From Hyphomicrobium sp. 99 (GTDB taxonomy: Bacteria > Pseudomonadota > Alphaproteobacteria > Rhizobiales > Hyphomicrobiaceae): DNA of 64,000 nucleotides. How positions within the stretch are numbered: the first letter of the stretch is position 1; each line of letters opens with the position of its first letter. Below, one piece after another: positions 45,492 to 54,765 of this stretch. The notes beneath the pieces are model-generated. The model was not told where the DNA came from and searched no databases. It was given only the letters and a program-made list of their open reading frames with translations. Position numbers and translations under genes: made by a program. The stretch is from NCBI RefSeq assembly GCF_000384335.2, contig NZ_KQ031382.1, positions 310,001-374,000 of the forward strand, given 5' to 3'.

Positions 45492-47459
45492 ATGATCAAT
45501 GCCATGAACAGCACGTATGACGTCATTGTTGTGGGCGGCGGCCACGCCGGAACCGAAGCAGCAGCCGCTGCGGCGCGAATGGGCGCGCGGACGGCGCTCG
45601 TCACCCACGCCTTTGCGACAATCGGCGAAATGTCATGCAATCCGGCCATCGGCGGCCTCGGAAAGGGCCATCTGGTCCGCGAAATCGACGCCCTTGATGG
45701 CCTGATGGGCCGGGTGGCGGACGCCGCGGGCATCCAATTCCGGCTCTTGAACCGCTCGAAGGGCCCCGCCGTACACGGTCCCCGCACCCAGGCCGACCGC
45801 AAGCTCTACCGCCAGGCCATGCAGGCCGAAATCGCCGCGATCCCGAACCTGGACGTCATCGAAGGCGGCGTCGAAGACCTCATCGTTAACGACGGCCGCG
45901 TCCAGGGCGTCATTACCGCCGACTGCCGCGAGCTGCAGGCGGGCGCCGTGGTTTTGACGACCGGCACCTTCCTGAACGGCCTCATCCATATGGGTGAGCA
46001 GAAAATTCCCGCAGGCCGAGCTGGCGAAGCGCCCGCCCTCAAGCTCTCCGACCGCCTCTACGGCCTCGGGCTGAAACTCGGCCGCTTGAAGACCGGTACC
46101 CCAGCGCGCCTCGACGGCAAATCGATCGACTGGTCGGGCCTCGAGATGCAAAAGGCGGACGACGATCCGGTGCCGTTTTCGTTTCTGACCGAAGCTGTGA
46201 CGACTCCGCAGATCGCCTGCGGGATCACGTACACCAACGAAGCGACGCACGAGATCATTCGGGCAAATCTGGCCCGTTCGCCCATGTATTCCGGGCAAAT
46301 CGAGAGCATTGGCCCGCGCTATTGCCCGTCGATCGAGGACAAGGTCGTGCGATTCGCCGATCGCTCGGCGCATCAAATTTTCCTCGAGCCCGAAGGCCTC
46401 GATGACGACACGATCTACCCGAACGGCGTCTCGACCTCGCTGCCGGTCGAGGTTCAGGAAGCCTTCCTGAAAACCATGCCGGGGCTGGCAAACGTCATTA
46501 TCAAGCGCCCGGGCTATGCCATCGAATACGATTACGTCGATCCGCGCGAGCTGAGCCCGGGCCTCGAGGTCAAGCGGATGCCGGGCCTCTTTCTGGCCGG
46601 TCAGATCAACGGCACGACCGGTTACGAGGAAGCCGCAGCCCAAGGCCTTCTTGCGGGCATCAACGCCGCCCTGACGGCAAGCCAAACTTCGCGCGATTCA
46701 ACCTCTAGTGATTCACGTGAAACGGATTCACGTGAAACAGCGGCCGCGAATGTCGAGGATTCACGTGAAACGTATGCCATTTCGCGCACTTCGGGCTACC
46801 TGGGCGTGATGGTCGACGACCTCATTACCCGGGGCGTTTCCGAACCCTATCGGATGTTCACTTCGCGGGCTGAATTCCGGTTGAAGCTCCGCGCCGACAA
46901 TGCCGACCAGCGCCTGACGCCGGAAGGCATCGCCCTCGGCTGCGTGGGCCCCGAGCGCCGCCGGAAGTTCGAGGCAAAAGCCAAAGCCCTGGCTGACGGC
47001 CTGGATCTCCTGAACCAGCTCTCGCTGACGCCGACCGAAGCCGCCCGCCACGGCCTCACTGTCAATCGCGACGGTCGCCGCCGTAGCGCCTTCGACTTGT
47101 TGGCTTTTCCGGAAATCTCTCTCGATCGTCTGAAATCAGTCTGGCCCGAGATCGGCAACATCGCGCCTGGGATCGCTGCCCAGCTCGAGGTCGATGCCCG
47201 CTACGCCGCCTATCTCCGCCGCCAGGACGAGGATGTGGCCCAGCTGAAGCGGGACGAGGCGGTCCGCATCCCGGATGACTTCGATTATGCGGCCATTCCG
47301 AGCCTTTCGGCCGAGATCCGGCAAAAGCTTACGCACCATCGTCCGGCGACGATTGCCCAGGCGGGCCGGATCGAAGGCATGACCCCCGCGGCGCTTTTGA
47401 CCCTGCTCGCCCGCCTCAAAGCCGCCAAGAGCGGCAAAAGCGATCGCAAGAGCGCCTAG
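45492..47459 (+). CDS. mnmG: tRNA uridine-5-carboxymethylaminomethyl synthesis enzyme MnmG (linker carries three parS sites)
   Basis: 655 residues from ATG 45492 (a second ATG at 45504 is equally possible; earlier in-frame codons were rejected). FAD fold [54 protein letters not shown] and [19 protein letters not shown] are MnmG signatures. Between INAAL and YLGVMVDDL the family usually has about 14 residues; here there are about 40, with Asp-Ser-Arg-Glu-Thr at residues 407-411, 412-416 and 423-427, each encoded by a parS core. The C-terminal helical MnmE-binding part is normal. Confidence 0.96.
   Translation: MINAMNSTYDVIVVGGGHAGTEAAAAAARMGARTALVTHAFATIGEMSCNPAIGGLGKGHLVREIDALDGLMGRVADAAGIQFRLLNRSKGPAVHGPRTQADRKLYRQAMQAEIAAIPNLDVIEGGVEDLIVNDGRVQGVITADCRELQAGAVVLTTGTFLNGLIHMGEQKIPAGRAGEAPALKLSDRLYGLGLKLGRLKTGTPARLDGKSIDWSGLEMQKADDDPVPFSFLTEAVTTPQIACGITYTNEATHEIIRANLARSPMYSGQIESIGPRYCPSIEDKVVRFADRSAHQIFLEPEGLDDDTIYPNGVSTSLPVEVQEAFLKTMPGLANVIIKRPGYAIEYDYVDPRELSPGLEVKRMPGLFLAGQINGTTGYEEAAAQGLLAGINAALTASQTSRDSTSSDSRETDSRETAAANVEDSRETYAISRTSGYLGVMVDDLITRGVSEPYRMFTSRAEFRLKLRADNADQRLTPEGIALGCVGPERRRKFEAKAKALADGLDLLNQLSLTPTEAARHGLTVNRDGRRRSAFDLLAFPEISLDRLKSVWPEIGNIAPGIAAQLEVDARYAAYLRRQDEDVAQLKRDEAVRIPDDFDYAAIPSLSAEIRQKLTHHRPATIAQAGRIEGMTPAALLTLLARLKAAKSGKSDRKSA
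46709..46724. promoter_or_regulatory. parS: parS site in mnmG, copy 1
   Basis: TGATTCACGTGAAACG, 14 of 16 consensus positions. In frame with mnmG. Confidence 0.85.
46724..46739. promoter_or_regulatory. parS: parS site in mnmG, copy 2
   Basis: GGATTCACGTGAAACA, 14 of 16 positions; centre 15 bp from copy 1, sharing one base with it. Confidence 0.85.
46757..46772. promoter_or_regulatory. parS: parS site in mnmG, copy 3
   Basis: GGATTCACGTGAAACG, 13 of 16 positions with a perfect core; centre 33 bp from copy 2. Confidence 0.8.
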
Positions 47460-47460
47460 A

Positions 47461-47504
47461 GCATTTTCAAGCAAAGTGGGCACCGGTTTGCGTAAAGAAA
47501 ATGC
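47461..47504. repeat. Dispersed alphaproteobacterial palindromic repeat at the mnmG-rsmG junction
   Basis: Imperfect palindrome with outer arms GCATTTTC (47461-47468) / GAAAATGC (47497-47504) and inner arms GCAAA / TTTGC around a gtgggcaccgg centre. The sequence, from gagcattttcaagc to gaaaatgcgatgaaacaa, resembles an intergenic repeat recalled from many Hyphomicrobiales genomes. It begins one base after the mnmG stop and runs into the rsmG start. Confidence 0.7.
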
Positions 47505-47505
47505 G

Positions 47506-48177
47506 ATGAAACAAAGAGACATGGCCCCGGCCCGCATTGATACTCCGGAAGAATTTCAGCGCCGCTTCGGAATTTCACGCGAAACCCGTGAAAAGCTGGA
47601 GACTTACGCCGCGCTTCTGAAGCGGTGGCAGAAAACCATCAACCTCGTCGCCCCGAGCACGCTCGACGAGATCTGGCATCGCCATTTCGCCGACAGCGCC
47701 CAGCTCTGGAGGTACCGTCCGGAAAACGCCCGAACCTGGCTAGATCTTGGGTCCGGCGCTGGTTTTCCCGGTCTCGTCCTGGCGATCATGGCGTCCGAAA
47801 CCGGGGGCACCCGCCACATTCTCGTCGAGAGCGACAGCCGGAAGGCCGCTTTTCTGCGGGAGGTCGCCCGCGAAACCCGCGTTGCTGTGGACATTCTGTG
47901 CATGAGGATCGAAAATGCCGAGACTCACGCTAAGGTAGGCAAGGCCGACTGCGTTACTGCGCGCGCTCTTGCTCCACTCTCTCGGCTGGTCGAGATCGCG
48001 GCACCTTATTTTGCGTCTTCTACGCTTGGCATGTTCTTGAAGGGCCGCGAGGTCGCGACCGAAGTCGAGAACGCAGCTCAAGATTGGCAGTTTGCCTTTG
48101 AGCTGATTCCAAGCGTTACGGAAGAGGCCGGCCGTGTTGTGTTGCTCAAAGCGTTGAACCCAAGGATGGAGGGATAA
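47506..48177 (+). CDS. rsmG: 16S rRNA (guanine-527 N7)-methyltransferase RsmG
   Basis: 223 residues from ATG 47506 (MKQRDMAPARIDTPEEFQ); ATG 47521 is the alternative. GISRETREKLETYAALLKRWQKTINLV and WLDLGSGAGFPGLVLAIM (SAM motif I) are diagnostic. It methylates G527 of 16S rRNA. The ATG at 47506 falls in the tail of the palindromic repeat, so the shorter start may be ancestral. parA follows after four bases, with its GGAGGG ribosome site in the last rsmG codons. Confidence 0.95.
   Translation: MKQRDMAPARIDTPEEFQRRFGISRETREKLETYAALLKRWQKTINLVAPSTLDEIWHRHFADSAQLWRYRPENARTWLDLGSGAGFPGLVLAIMASETGGTRHILVESDSRKAAFLREVARETRVAVDILCMRIENAETHAKVGKADCVTARALAPLSRLVEIAAPYFASSTLGMFLKGREVATEVENAAQDWQFAFELIPSVTEEAGRVVLLKALNPRMEG
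47571..47586. promoter_or_regulatory. Degenerate parS-like sequence in rsmG
   Basis: AATTTCACGCGAAACC, 12 of 16 consensus positions, encoding Ile-Ser-Arg-Glu-Thr. The SRET residues are conserved in many RsmG proteins, so the resemblance may be coding constraint. Confidence 0.3.
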
Positions 48178-48181
48178 ACCC

Positions 48182-49027
48182 GTGGCCGGCTACGTATCAG
48201 GCACGGGCGGTGCGAACGCGGGGCCGCGGATCGTTGCTGTCTCCAATCAGAAAGGCGGCGTCGGCAAAACGACGACCGCGATCAATCTTGGCACCGCGCT
48301 GGCAGCCGTCGGCGAACGGGTTCTCATTCTCGACCTCGACTCGCAGGGCAACGCCTCGACCGGGCTCGGCATCGACATCGAGCAGCGCTTCAAGACGACG
48401 TTCGACATTTTGACCGGCAACGCTGCGATCCTCGAAACCGTCCTGAAGACGGCGGTTCCGAACCTTTTCGTCGTGCCCGCAAACAGCGATCTCGTGGGCA
48501 TCGATGCCGCTCTCGCGACTGACCAGAACAAGGCGTTCAAGCTTCGTGACGCGATCACCGCGATGATCGGACATCAGCGCGCACGCGATGCCGATCAGCA
48601 TTTCACGTATGTCCTGATCGACTGCCCGCCGTCGCTCAATCTTCTGACGCTGAATGCCATGTCCGCGGCGCACGCGGTTCTGGTACCGGTCCAGTGCGAG
48701 TTCTTCGCACTCGAAGGTATTTCGCAGTTGAAGGATTCCATCGAGCAGATCCGCGCGACGCTCAATCCGCGTCTCGAGATCCAGGGCGTCGTCCTGACGA
48801 TGCATGATGGGCGTACATCGCTGTCGCGCGAGGTCGCCGACAACGTTCGCGCCTTCTTCGGCAACAAGGTCTACGACACGGTCATCCCGCGCAACACGCG
48901 CATCGCCGAGGCGCCGTCGCACGGGAAGCCCATCCTTCTCTACGATTACGATTGCGCCGGCAGCCAAGCCTATATCCGGCTTGCGACCGAAATCATGGAA
49001 CGCGAACGGCGCTACAAGGCCGCCTAA
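48182..49027 (+). CDS. parA: Chromosome partitioning ATPase ParA
   Basis: 281 residues, GTG start with GGAGGG just upstream. Deviant Walker A KGGVGKTTTAINLG, Walker A' LILDLDSQGNASTGLG, and Walker B VLIDCPPSLNLLTLNAM. It binds DNA without sequence specificity and moves ParB-parS complexes during origin segregation. In an operon-like row with rsmG and parB. Confidence 0.97.
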   Translation: MAGYVSGTGGANAGPRIVAVSNQKGGVGKTTTAINLGTALAAVGERVLILDLDSQGNASTGLGIDIEQRFKTTFDILTGNAAILETVLKTAVPNLFVVPANSDLVGIDAALATDQNKAFKLRDAITAMIGHQRARDADQHFTYVLIDCPPSLNLLTLNAMSAAHAVLVPVQCEFFALEGISQLKDSIEQIRATLNPRLEIQGVVLTMHDGRTSLSREVADNVRAFFGNKVYDTVIPRNTRIAEAPSHGKPILLYDYDCAGSQAYIRLATEIMERERRYKAA

Positions 49028-49096
49028 GAATCGCGAACACCCGAATTCACTGGGGTTTTGCAGCTATAAACTGACAAGCAGGGGACGAAGAAGCAG

Positions 49097-49975
49097 ATGA
49101 ATTCCGTAGTGCCGAAGAGCCGCCTGGGCCGTGGCCTTGCCTCTCTCATCGGAGATCCGGCACCCCTCGGACATCGCCTTCCACCCGAAGGCGAACAGCG
49201 CATGGTCTCGATCGCCGAAGTCAAATCGAGCCCGCTCAACCCGCGTAAGGATTTCCGCGACGACGAACTCGCGGAACTGGCGGAATCGATCCGCACCAAA
49301 GGTCTCGTCCAGCCGATCGTCGTGCGGCCGAACGGCATGTCGGGCGGCTACGAAATCGTCGCTGGCGAACGCCGCTGGCGCGCAGCGCAGAAGGCCGGGA
49401 TGCATACGATCCCGGTGATCATCCGCGAGCTCAGCGACCGCGAAGTCCTCGAGCTGGCGATCATTGAGAACGTCCAGCGCCAGGACTTGAACGCCATCGA
49501 AGAGGCCTCGGGCTATCGCGAACTCGTCGAGCGCTTCGATTACAGCCAGGAGCAGCTCTCCGAAATCATCGGCAAGAGCCGAAGCCACGTCGCCAACACG
49601 CTCCGGCTTTTGAAGCTGCCGACGGGTGTCCAGTCGCTGGTCCAGCAGGGTCAGCTCACCGCCGGTCACGCCCGCGCCCTCATCGGCCGCGCCGATGCAG
49701 AGACGCTGGCGAAAAAGATCATAGACGACAGCCTGAACGTCCGCGACGTCGAAGCGCTCGTCCAGCAGACCTTCGGCGAAGAGGGCCCGACCGGCGGCAA
49801 CCGGCGCGCCCGCGACAAGGATGCCGATACGAAAGCCTTTGAGAAAGAACTGACCGATCTCTTAGGGCTCAAGGTCGAAGTCCGCCGCGGATCGGGCGAA
49901 ACCGGCACCCTCACGATCCGGTACGGCAACTTCGACCAGCTCGACTACATCCGCCAACGCCTTGGCGGAGGTTGA
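49097..49975 (+). CDS. parB: Chromosome partitioning protein ParB
   Basis: 292 residues. SRLGRGLASLIGD is the ParA-interacting N-terminus; NPRKDFRDDELAELAESIRTKGLVQPI, GYEIVAGERRWRAAQKAGM (CTP-binding GERR) and IENVQRQDLNAIEEASGY are ParB boxes; the helix-turn-helix spans LSEIIGKSRSHVANTLRLLKLP. The C-terminal dimer domain ends FDQLDYIRQRLGGG. It should bind the parS cluster lying 2-4 kb upstream. Confidence 0.97.
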   Translation: MNSVVPKSRLGRGLASLIGDPAPLGHRLPPEGEQRMVSIAEVKSSPLNPRKDFRDDELAELAESIRTKGLVQPIVVRPNGMSGGYEIVAGERRWRAAQKAGMHTIPVIIRELSDREVLELAIIENVQRQDLNAIEEASGYRELVERFDYSQEQLSEIIGKSRSHVANTLRLLKLPTGVQSLVQQGQLTAGHARALIGRADAETLAKKIIDDSLNVRDVEALVQQTFGEEGPTGGNRRARDKDADTKAFEKELTDLLGLKVEVRRGSGETGTLTIRYGNFDQLDYIRQRLGGG

Positions 49976-50090
49976 GTTTTTAAGCTTTTTATCGCAATTC
50001 TGAAGCCGCCGCTTGACGCTCTCGCGGCGACTTGATGCTGTGCGGGCCGAAAGGCTCGGGCGCTCGAGCCCAACTGCACGAGACACAAAC

Positions 50091-50423
50091 ATGAGTGAAG
50101 AGAACACGTTGGAGCGTCTTGCCGCGCTCATCCACTCGCGGCGTTCCGATATGAGTGGAAAGTCATATACATCTCAACTGCTGACCGCCGGGACCGAGCG
50201 CTGCGCCAAGAAGTTCGGCGAGGAAGCGGTGGAGGCAGTTATCGCTGCGATGGGAACCGATACGGCGGCGCTCAAGGCCGAAGCGGCCGACGTGCTCTAT
50301 CATCTTCTCGTGCTGCTTGAATCTCGCAACGTCTCTCTCGAAGAAATCCTGAAGGTTCTCGACGGCCGCATGGGCACATCGGGACTGGAAGAAAAGGCTT
50401 CCCGCAGCAGAGGCACATCGTGA
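50091..50423 (+). CDS. hisE: Phosphoribosyl-ATP pyrophosphatase HisE
   Basis: 110 residues from ATG 50091. [29 protein letters not shown] and [13 protein letters not shown] are the MazG-like metal-binding helices. Second step of histidine synthesis. Unlike the usual his cluster of relatives, no hisB/H/A/F precedes it; parB does. The GTG start of coaA overlaps its stop by four bases. Confidence 0.94.
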   Translation: MSEENTLERLAALIHSRRSDMSGKSYTSQLLTAGTERCAKKFGEEAVEAVIAAMGTDTAALKAEAADVLYHLLVLLESRNVSLEEILKVLDGRMGTSGLEEKASRSRGTS

Positions 50424-51439
50424 AAACACGCGCCGCTCCTCGTACGAAGGCGAAGGCGCAAGTGCAGCTGCAGGCGCGTGAGGAAGCGCGCCGTCCCGAA
50501 AGTGTCCCCTTCTCTCCCTACCGGGTCTTCACGCGTGAGGAGTGGGCGAGGCTTCGCGCCGATACGCCGATGACGCTGAAGTCGAATGAGCTCGAGCAGC
50601 TCTCCGGCATCATCGAAGAGCTGTCGGTCGACGAGGTCGAGCAGATCTATCTGCCGTTGTCGCGCCTTCTCAATCTCTACGTCGCAGCCGCTCAGAAGCT
50701 GCATTCGGTCAGCTCAGAGTTCCTTGGCCGCAAAGATACGAAAGTCCCTTTCATCATCGGCGTTGCGGGGTCCGTCGCCGTCGGAAAAAGCACGACGGCA
50801 CGTGTGTTGCGCGCGCTTCTGGCGCGTTGGCCGGACCATCCGCGTGTAGACCTGATGACGACCGATGGCTTTCTCTATCCCAATGCCGAGCTTCAACGCC
50901 GCGGCTTGATGGAGCGCAAAGGCTTCCCCGAAAGCTTCGATACCGAGCGCCTTTTGCGCTTTTTGGGTGACGTCAAATCCGGCGTGTCGAGAGTGGGGGC
51001 GCCCGTTTATTCGCACTTCCAATACGACATTCTTCCGGGCCAGGAAGTGTATGTCGAGCACCCCGATATCCTCGTGATCGAAGGCTTGAATATTCTCCAG
51101 CCTGCCGAAATGCCGAAAGACGGTAGCACGATCCCATTCGTGTCCGATTTCATTGACTTCTCGATTTATATCGACGCTGATCCGGCCGTGATCGAGAAAT
51201 GGTATTTGACCCGTTTCATGCGCTTGAGAAGCACCGCGTTTCGCGACCCCGGCGCCTACTTCCACAAATATGCGGCGCTCGCACCCGATGAGGTGCGCCG
51301 CGTCGCGCTGAAGCTATGGCGCGAGATCAACCTGAAAAACCTCGAAGAGAACATTCTTCCGACGCGCCGACGCGCCCAGTTGATTTTGCAAAAGGGCGAA
51401 AGCCATCGCGTCGAGGTGGCGTCACTTCGCAAGCTCTGA
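50420..51439 (+). CDS. coaA: Pantothenate kinase type I
   Basis: 339 residues, GTG start overlapping the hisE stop. [15 protein letters not shown]-loop [36 protein letters not shown] and [13 protein letters not shown] are CoaA blocks. First committed step of coenzyme A synthesis. The first 25 residues form a variable basic extension. Confidence 0.95.
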   Translation: MKTRAAPRTKAKAQVQLQAREEARRPESVPFSPYRVFTREEWARLRADTPMTLKSNELEQLSGIIEELSVDEVEQIYLPLSRLLNLYVAAAQKLHSVSSEFLGRKDTKVPFIIGVAGSVAVGKSTTARVLRALLARWPDHPRVDLMTTDGFLYPNAELQRRGLMERKGFPESFDTERLLRFLGDVKSGVSRVGAPVYSHFQYDILPGQEVYVEHPDILVIEGLNILQPAEMPKDGSTIPFVSDFIDFSIYIDADPAVIEKWYLTRFMRLRSTAFRDPGAYFHKYAALAPDEVRRVALKLWREINLKNLEENILPTRRRAQLILQKGESHRVEVASLRKL

Positions 51440-51460
51440 GCTCTCTTTCAGGTGAAATGC

Positions 51461-51494
51461 CAAAAAAAATGGGCCGCCTGGGGAAGCGGCCCAT
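51461..51494 (-). terminator. Rho-independent terminator (minus strand)
   Basis: ATGGGCCGC (51469-51477) / GCGGCCCAT (51486-51494) with an eight-base loop. On the minus strand the stem is followed by a run of T (A run at 51462-51469), so it terminates the small DNA-binding gene; it may also stop coaA transcripts. Confidence 0.8.
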
Positions 51495-51556
51495 GAGTGA
51501 TCACAGGAAGGCTCAGATATCGAATTGTCAGAATGGATCGTGTTTGCGCAAAGGGC

Positions 51557-51850
51557 TCAGCGACCCGGCTGCATCGCCTGAGGCGATTGCTCGGAGGAAA
51601 GCCCCGCCGCGGCCGGCGTGCTCCCCCGAAGGTCTTTTGAAAGCTCGATGCGCGTCTTCAACGTAAAGACTTTGTATTTATCGCGCAGGCGGCGGATCGC
51701 CGATGGGTTTGAATATCCCATCAACCGTATAGCGGTGGTTGGTCTCAATTCCGGATGTACCCTCAGCAACTCGTCCAGCCGTGCAATACGGTCGCTATCA
51801 TCGATGCCGGTACCTTTCGGGCGGCCGCGGCGAATGGGAGAGTGAAGCAT
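51557..51850 (-). CDS. Small putative DNA-binding protein
   Basis: 97 residues from ATG 51850, GAGG 10 bases upstream (a longer frame to 51913 has no good start). RRGRPKGTG near residue 8 is an AT-hook-like basic motif; ARLDELLRVHPELRPTTAIRLMGYSNPSAIRRLRDKYK reads as helices with a helix-turn-helix pattern. The C-terminus is low complexity (Ala, Gln, Pro). Not a recognised family. An AT-rich 193-bp upstream gap and its own terminator indicate a monocistronic, possibly regulated gene. Confidence 0.72.
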   Translation of the reverse strand: MLHSPIRRGRPKGTGIDDSDRIARLDELLRVHPELRPTTAIRLMGYSNPSAIRRLRDKYKVFTLKTRIELSKDLRGSTPAAAGLSSEQSPQAMQPGR

Positions 51851-52043
51851 TTTGAGCGAACCTCGAAACGAAGCGATTCGTTGATTTCGAGATTGCGGGA
51901 TTACATTCGCCAATTCCAGGGAGAATAAATTCGAGACCCAATTGGACTCGTTTCACCCCCTATACATTCTCCTTCTGAGCGCCATTCAGTCAGAATTGAT
52001 ATTTCGGAATTTCCGGAATCGGCGTCTGCAACAACCTTTCGGC

Positions 52044-53042
52044 CTATGAAATGATGCCGTGCTGCTTCGCGAATTCGGCGAGCGAAATGGACGGCCGGGC
52101 GCCGATGTGGCTGATAATTTCGGACGCCGCGAGGCTCGCGAGCTTTCCGGCGATTTCCAGATTTAATCCCTTCGCATATCCGAATAGGAATCCGGCCGCA
52201 TATAAATCGCCCGCACCCGTCGTATCGACGACGGTTTCGACCGGAAATGCCGATATCGTTATCGATTGATCGCCGGAATGAATCTCGGAGCCTTTTCCGC
52301 TGCGCGTGAGCACGGCGAGTTTCGCGTCTTCTCGCGCATTTTCAGCCGCAACTTCGAACGAGTCCGTTTGATAGAGAGATTTGATCTCCGATTCATTGGC
52401 GAAAAGAATGTCGATGCCTGAGCGAATGAGTTCGAGGAATTCACCGCGATGACGATCGACGCAAAAACCATCCGAAAGTGTAAGCGCAGTTTTACGCCCG
52501 GCACGTTTTGCAGCTTGCAGTGCCGACCGGAATGCCGCCTTCGCTTGCGGCTCGTCGAACAAATATCCTTCGAGATAAAGAATGGATGCAGCGCGTATCA
52601 TTTCCAAATCGAGCTGCATTTCGCCCAAGCTCGTCGAAATGCCGAGGAACGTATTCATCGTGCGCTCGCCGTCGGGCGTCACGAGAATTAGAGAGCGCGA
52701 TGTCGGCGCGCCGTTCGAAACGACGGGTGCATCGAACGCTACGCCGATCGAGCGAATGTCGTGAGAAAAGACTTTTCCGAATTCGTCGTCCGCAACGGTT
52801 CCGATGAATGCCGCGCGTCCGCCGAATGAGGCAATGCCGGCAATGGTGTTGGCTGCCGATCCGCCCGAAATCTCAATGCCGGGTCCCATCGTCGAATAGA
52901 TTTTTTTGATTTCTTCGGCATCGACGAGACGCATACTTCCCTTCGTCACGCCGACGTCGGCGAGAAAGGCATCGTCACATCGCCCAATGATATCGACGAT
53001 CGCGTTACCGATCCCGATCACGTCGTAACGCGCGTCAGTCAT
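52044..53042 (-). CDS. PfkB family sugar/adenosine kinase
   Basis: 332 residues from ATG 53042 (GGGGGA five bases upstream). YDVIGIGNAIVDIIG and ISGGSAANTIAGIASFGG are the N-terminal PfkB motif; VVDTTGAGDLYAAGFLFGYAKG the anion-hole and catalytic Asp. The whole-chain pattern is like adenosine kinases of Alphaproteobacteria. Monocistronic by spacing; codon usage of the 5'-to-middle part is slightly more AT-rich than neighbours. Confidence 0.88.
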   Translation of the reverse strand: MTDARYDVIGIGNAIVDIIGRCDDAFLADVGVTKGSMRLVDAEEIKKIYSTMGPGIEISGGSAANTIAGIASFGGRAAFIGTVADDEFGKVFSHDIRSIGVAFDAPVVSNGAPTSRSLILVTPDGERTMNTFLGISTSLGEMQLDLEMIRAASILYLEGYLFDEPQAKAAFRSALQAAKRAGRKTALTLSDGFCVDRHRGEFLELIRSGIDILFANESEIKSLYQTDSFEVAAENAREDAKLAVLTRSGKGSEIHSGDQSITISAFPVETVVDTTGAGDLYAAGFLFGYAKGLNLEIAGKLASLAASEIISHIGARPSISLAEFAKQHGIIS

Positions 53043-53106
53043 TGTCGTCCCCCTTGCCATTTGCGCAGGCACTATAGGGACGCAAGAAGCCGTCGCAAGC
53101 TGTGCG

Positions 53107-54153
53107 CTAGCGGCCGCCCGCCGCAGCCGAGGACATCGCTGCCATCGATGCGAGCGCCAAAATCAAGCGCTCGGCGACGACGTCCTCCAAGCTCGACGTG
53201 AGACGCGCCGTCTTGGCCGCTTCTGCAATGCGCCGAAGCGCCTGATCGAGCTGTCCCCGCGACCAGCTGCGCACCTGGCGGCCGAAGCTGTCTTTCTGCT
53301 TGAAGAACAACGGCGGCCGAATGGATTTGAGCGCATCGTCGAGACGCAAGCCTCCATCCACATCGCTTCTGACACGATGCAGCTTCAGGAAGTATCTCTG
53401 CACGATCAGGATGATCACCTGCGCATTTTCGCCTGACGCGAGAGCCCGGCCGAAATCGCTGATCGCATCTTTCGTGCGTCCTTCGGCGACGGCTTCAGCG
53501 ATGCGTTCGAGCGCCAGCCCAGCCGCATCTCCAACCAGGTTTTCGACATCCTCGTGCGTGATCGAAGGCCGCCCCAGGCAAAAAAGTGCGAGCTTCTCAA
53601 TCTCGGCTCGCGAAAGCGCGCGATCGGCGCCAAGTCGGCTTTGGAGCAAGGCGCGCGCGTCCCCCTCGATCTTCAACGAGAACGATGCAAGGACTTCGGA
53701 AATCAATGTGTCGATGTCCGCGGCGCTGTCGGGGTAGCAGGCAACGGCGAAGCACCCGGCCTGGGATTCAAAAAGAGATCGAAGACTGTCATCCGCTTTG
53801 AGATTGCCCGCTTCGACAACCAGCAGGCCCTCGAGCGGCCCTGACGTGAGAAGCGGCTTCAAGAGTGCGGTCGAAACGCGCCGGCTTGCGATCGCGCGGA
53901 CGATCCGGCGGCCTGAAAACATGGGACGCGTCTGCAACTCGGTTTCGAGGCGCCCAGGGTCCTCGTCGAGTTCCGTTTCGTCGATCTTCAGGATTTCGCC
54001 GGGAGGGTTCTGTCGGGCCGCCAAGCTTTTCGCAAGCGCCGCCGCCCGCTCGCTCACCAGACCCGGATCGGACCCATGAAACAGCGCGGCCGCCAGATCA
54101 GCAGGCGGCGCCTTCATGAAGGCTGGGGCTTGTTGTGGTTTGACGGCGACCAT
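53107..54153 (-). CDS. holA: DNA polymerase III delta subunit
   Basis: 348 residues from ATG 54153. LAAALFHGSDPGLVSERAAAL, RRIVRAIASRR and LLVVEAGNLKADDSLRSLFE match HolA; the C-terminal clamp-loader collar includes RYFLKLHRVRSDVDGG and LKSIRPPLFFKQKDSFGRQV. It opens and loads the beta clamp. Third in the leuS-lptE-holA unit. Confidence 0.93.
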   Translation of the reverse strand: MVAVKPQQAPAFMKAPPADLAAALFHGSDPGLVSERAAALAKSLAARQNPPGEILKIDETELDEDPGRLETELQTRPMFSGRRIVRAIASRRVSTALLKPLLTSGPLEGLLVVEAGNLKADDSLRSLFESQAGCFAVACYPDSAADIDTLISEVLASFSLKIEGDARALLQSRLGADRALSRAEIEKLALFCLGRPSITHEDVENLVGDAAGLALERIAEAVAEGRTKDAISDFGRALASGENAQVIILIVQRYFLKLHRVRSDVDGGLRLDDALKSIRPPLFFKQKDSFGRQVRSWSRGQLDQALRRIAEAAKTARLTSSLEDVVAERLILALASMAAMSSAAAGGR

Positions 54154-54192
54154 CAAGGTGCTCTTCCAGGGCTGAAACCCTGAATACCAGAG

Positions 54193-54765
54193 CTACACGT
54201 TCCCGGTCGACAAAACTGCAAGCAGCCGCGTTTGGATCTCTTGGCCAACTGTCTCTGCTGCCCGGTTTTCAGCGTTCTGCCGGGCTTCGACGTTGGCGAA
54301 GATCGACGACACGCGATCGAACGAAGCGCGGCCGTAGCTCGTGCCCTTCGCAACCACTTTCTTGTCGGACAATCGGATGAGGCTGTAGGACGCGTCGACG
54401 CTGTAGATCTGGCTACCCGCGTTTCCGTCCACGGCAACGAGCATCGACGTGACGGATTCGCGGATGGCGATGTCGAGACGGTACTGCGGCGGTTTAGGAG
54501 AGCCACCGCCGGTCGTCTGGTAAATCAGCTCGTTGCGGATGCGCTGTCCGACACGACCCGGAATGGGCGCGACATCGACGGTAGCCAATCGCTCCGTGAC
54601 GGCCGCGCCATTGATCAGCGCCGAGCCGTAGAGAGGCCGGAAACCACCGTCGCCACAACCCGCCAACGCTGAAAGGGCAATGAAGGCTGAAGCTGCAAAG
54701 AGCCCGCGCGCAACCGTCAGGCTGCACGTGCCTCGTCCCCCAAACCGCCCCTCAACCAACGACAT
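54193..54765 (-). CDS. lptE: LPS-assembly lipoprotein LptE
   Basis: 190 residues. Signal with lipobox [17 protein letters not shown] (lipidated Cys near residue 37), then [19 protein letters not shown] and [21 protein letters not shown] typical of the LptE/RlpB family. It plugs the LptD barrel in the outer membrane. The start overlaps the leuS 3' end by 14 bases, and the order leuS-lptE-holA is classic. Confidence 0.92.
   Translation of the reverse strand: MSLVEGRFGGRGTCSLTVARGLFAASAFIALSALAGCGDGGFRPLYGSALINGAAVTERLATVDVAPIPGRVGQRIRNELIYQTTGGGSPKPPQYRLDIAIRESVTSMLVAVDGNAGSQIYSVDASYSLIRLSDKKVVAKGTSYGRASFDRVSSIFANVEARQNAENRAAETVGQEIQTRLLAVLSTGNV

Noticed and set aside
45633..46685. 350-codon minus-strand open frame opposite mnmG
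   Set aside because: Shadow of mnmG, low-complexity translation.
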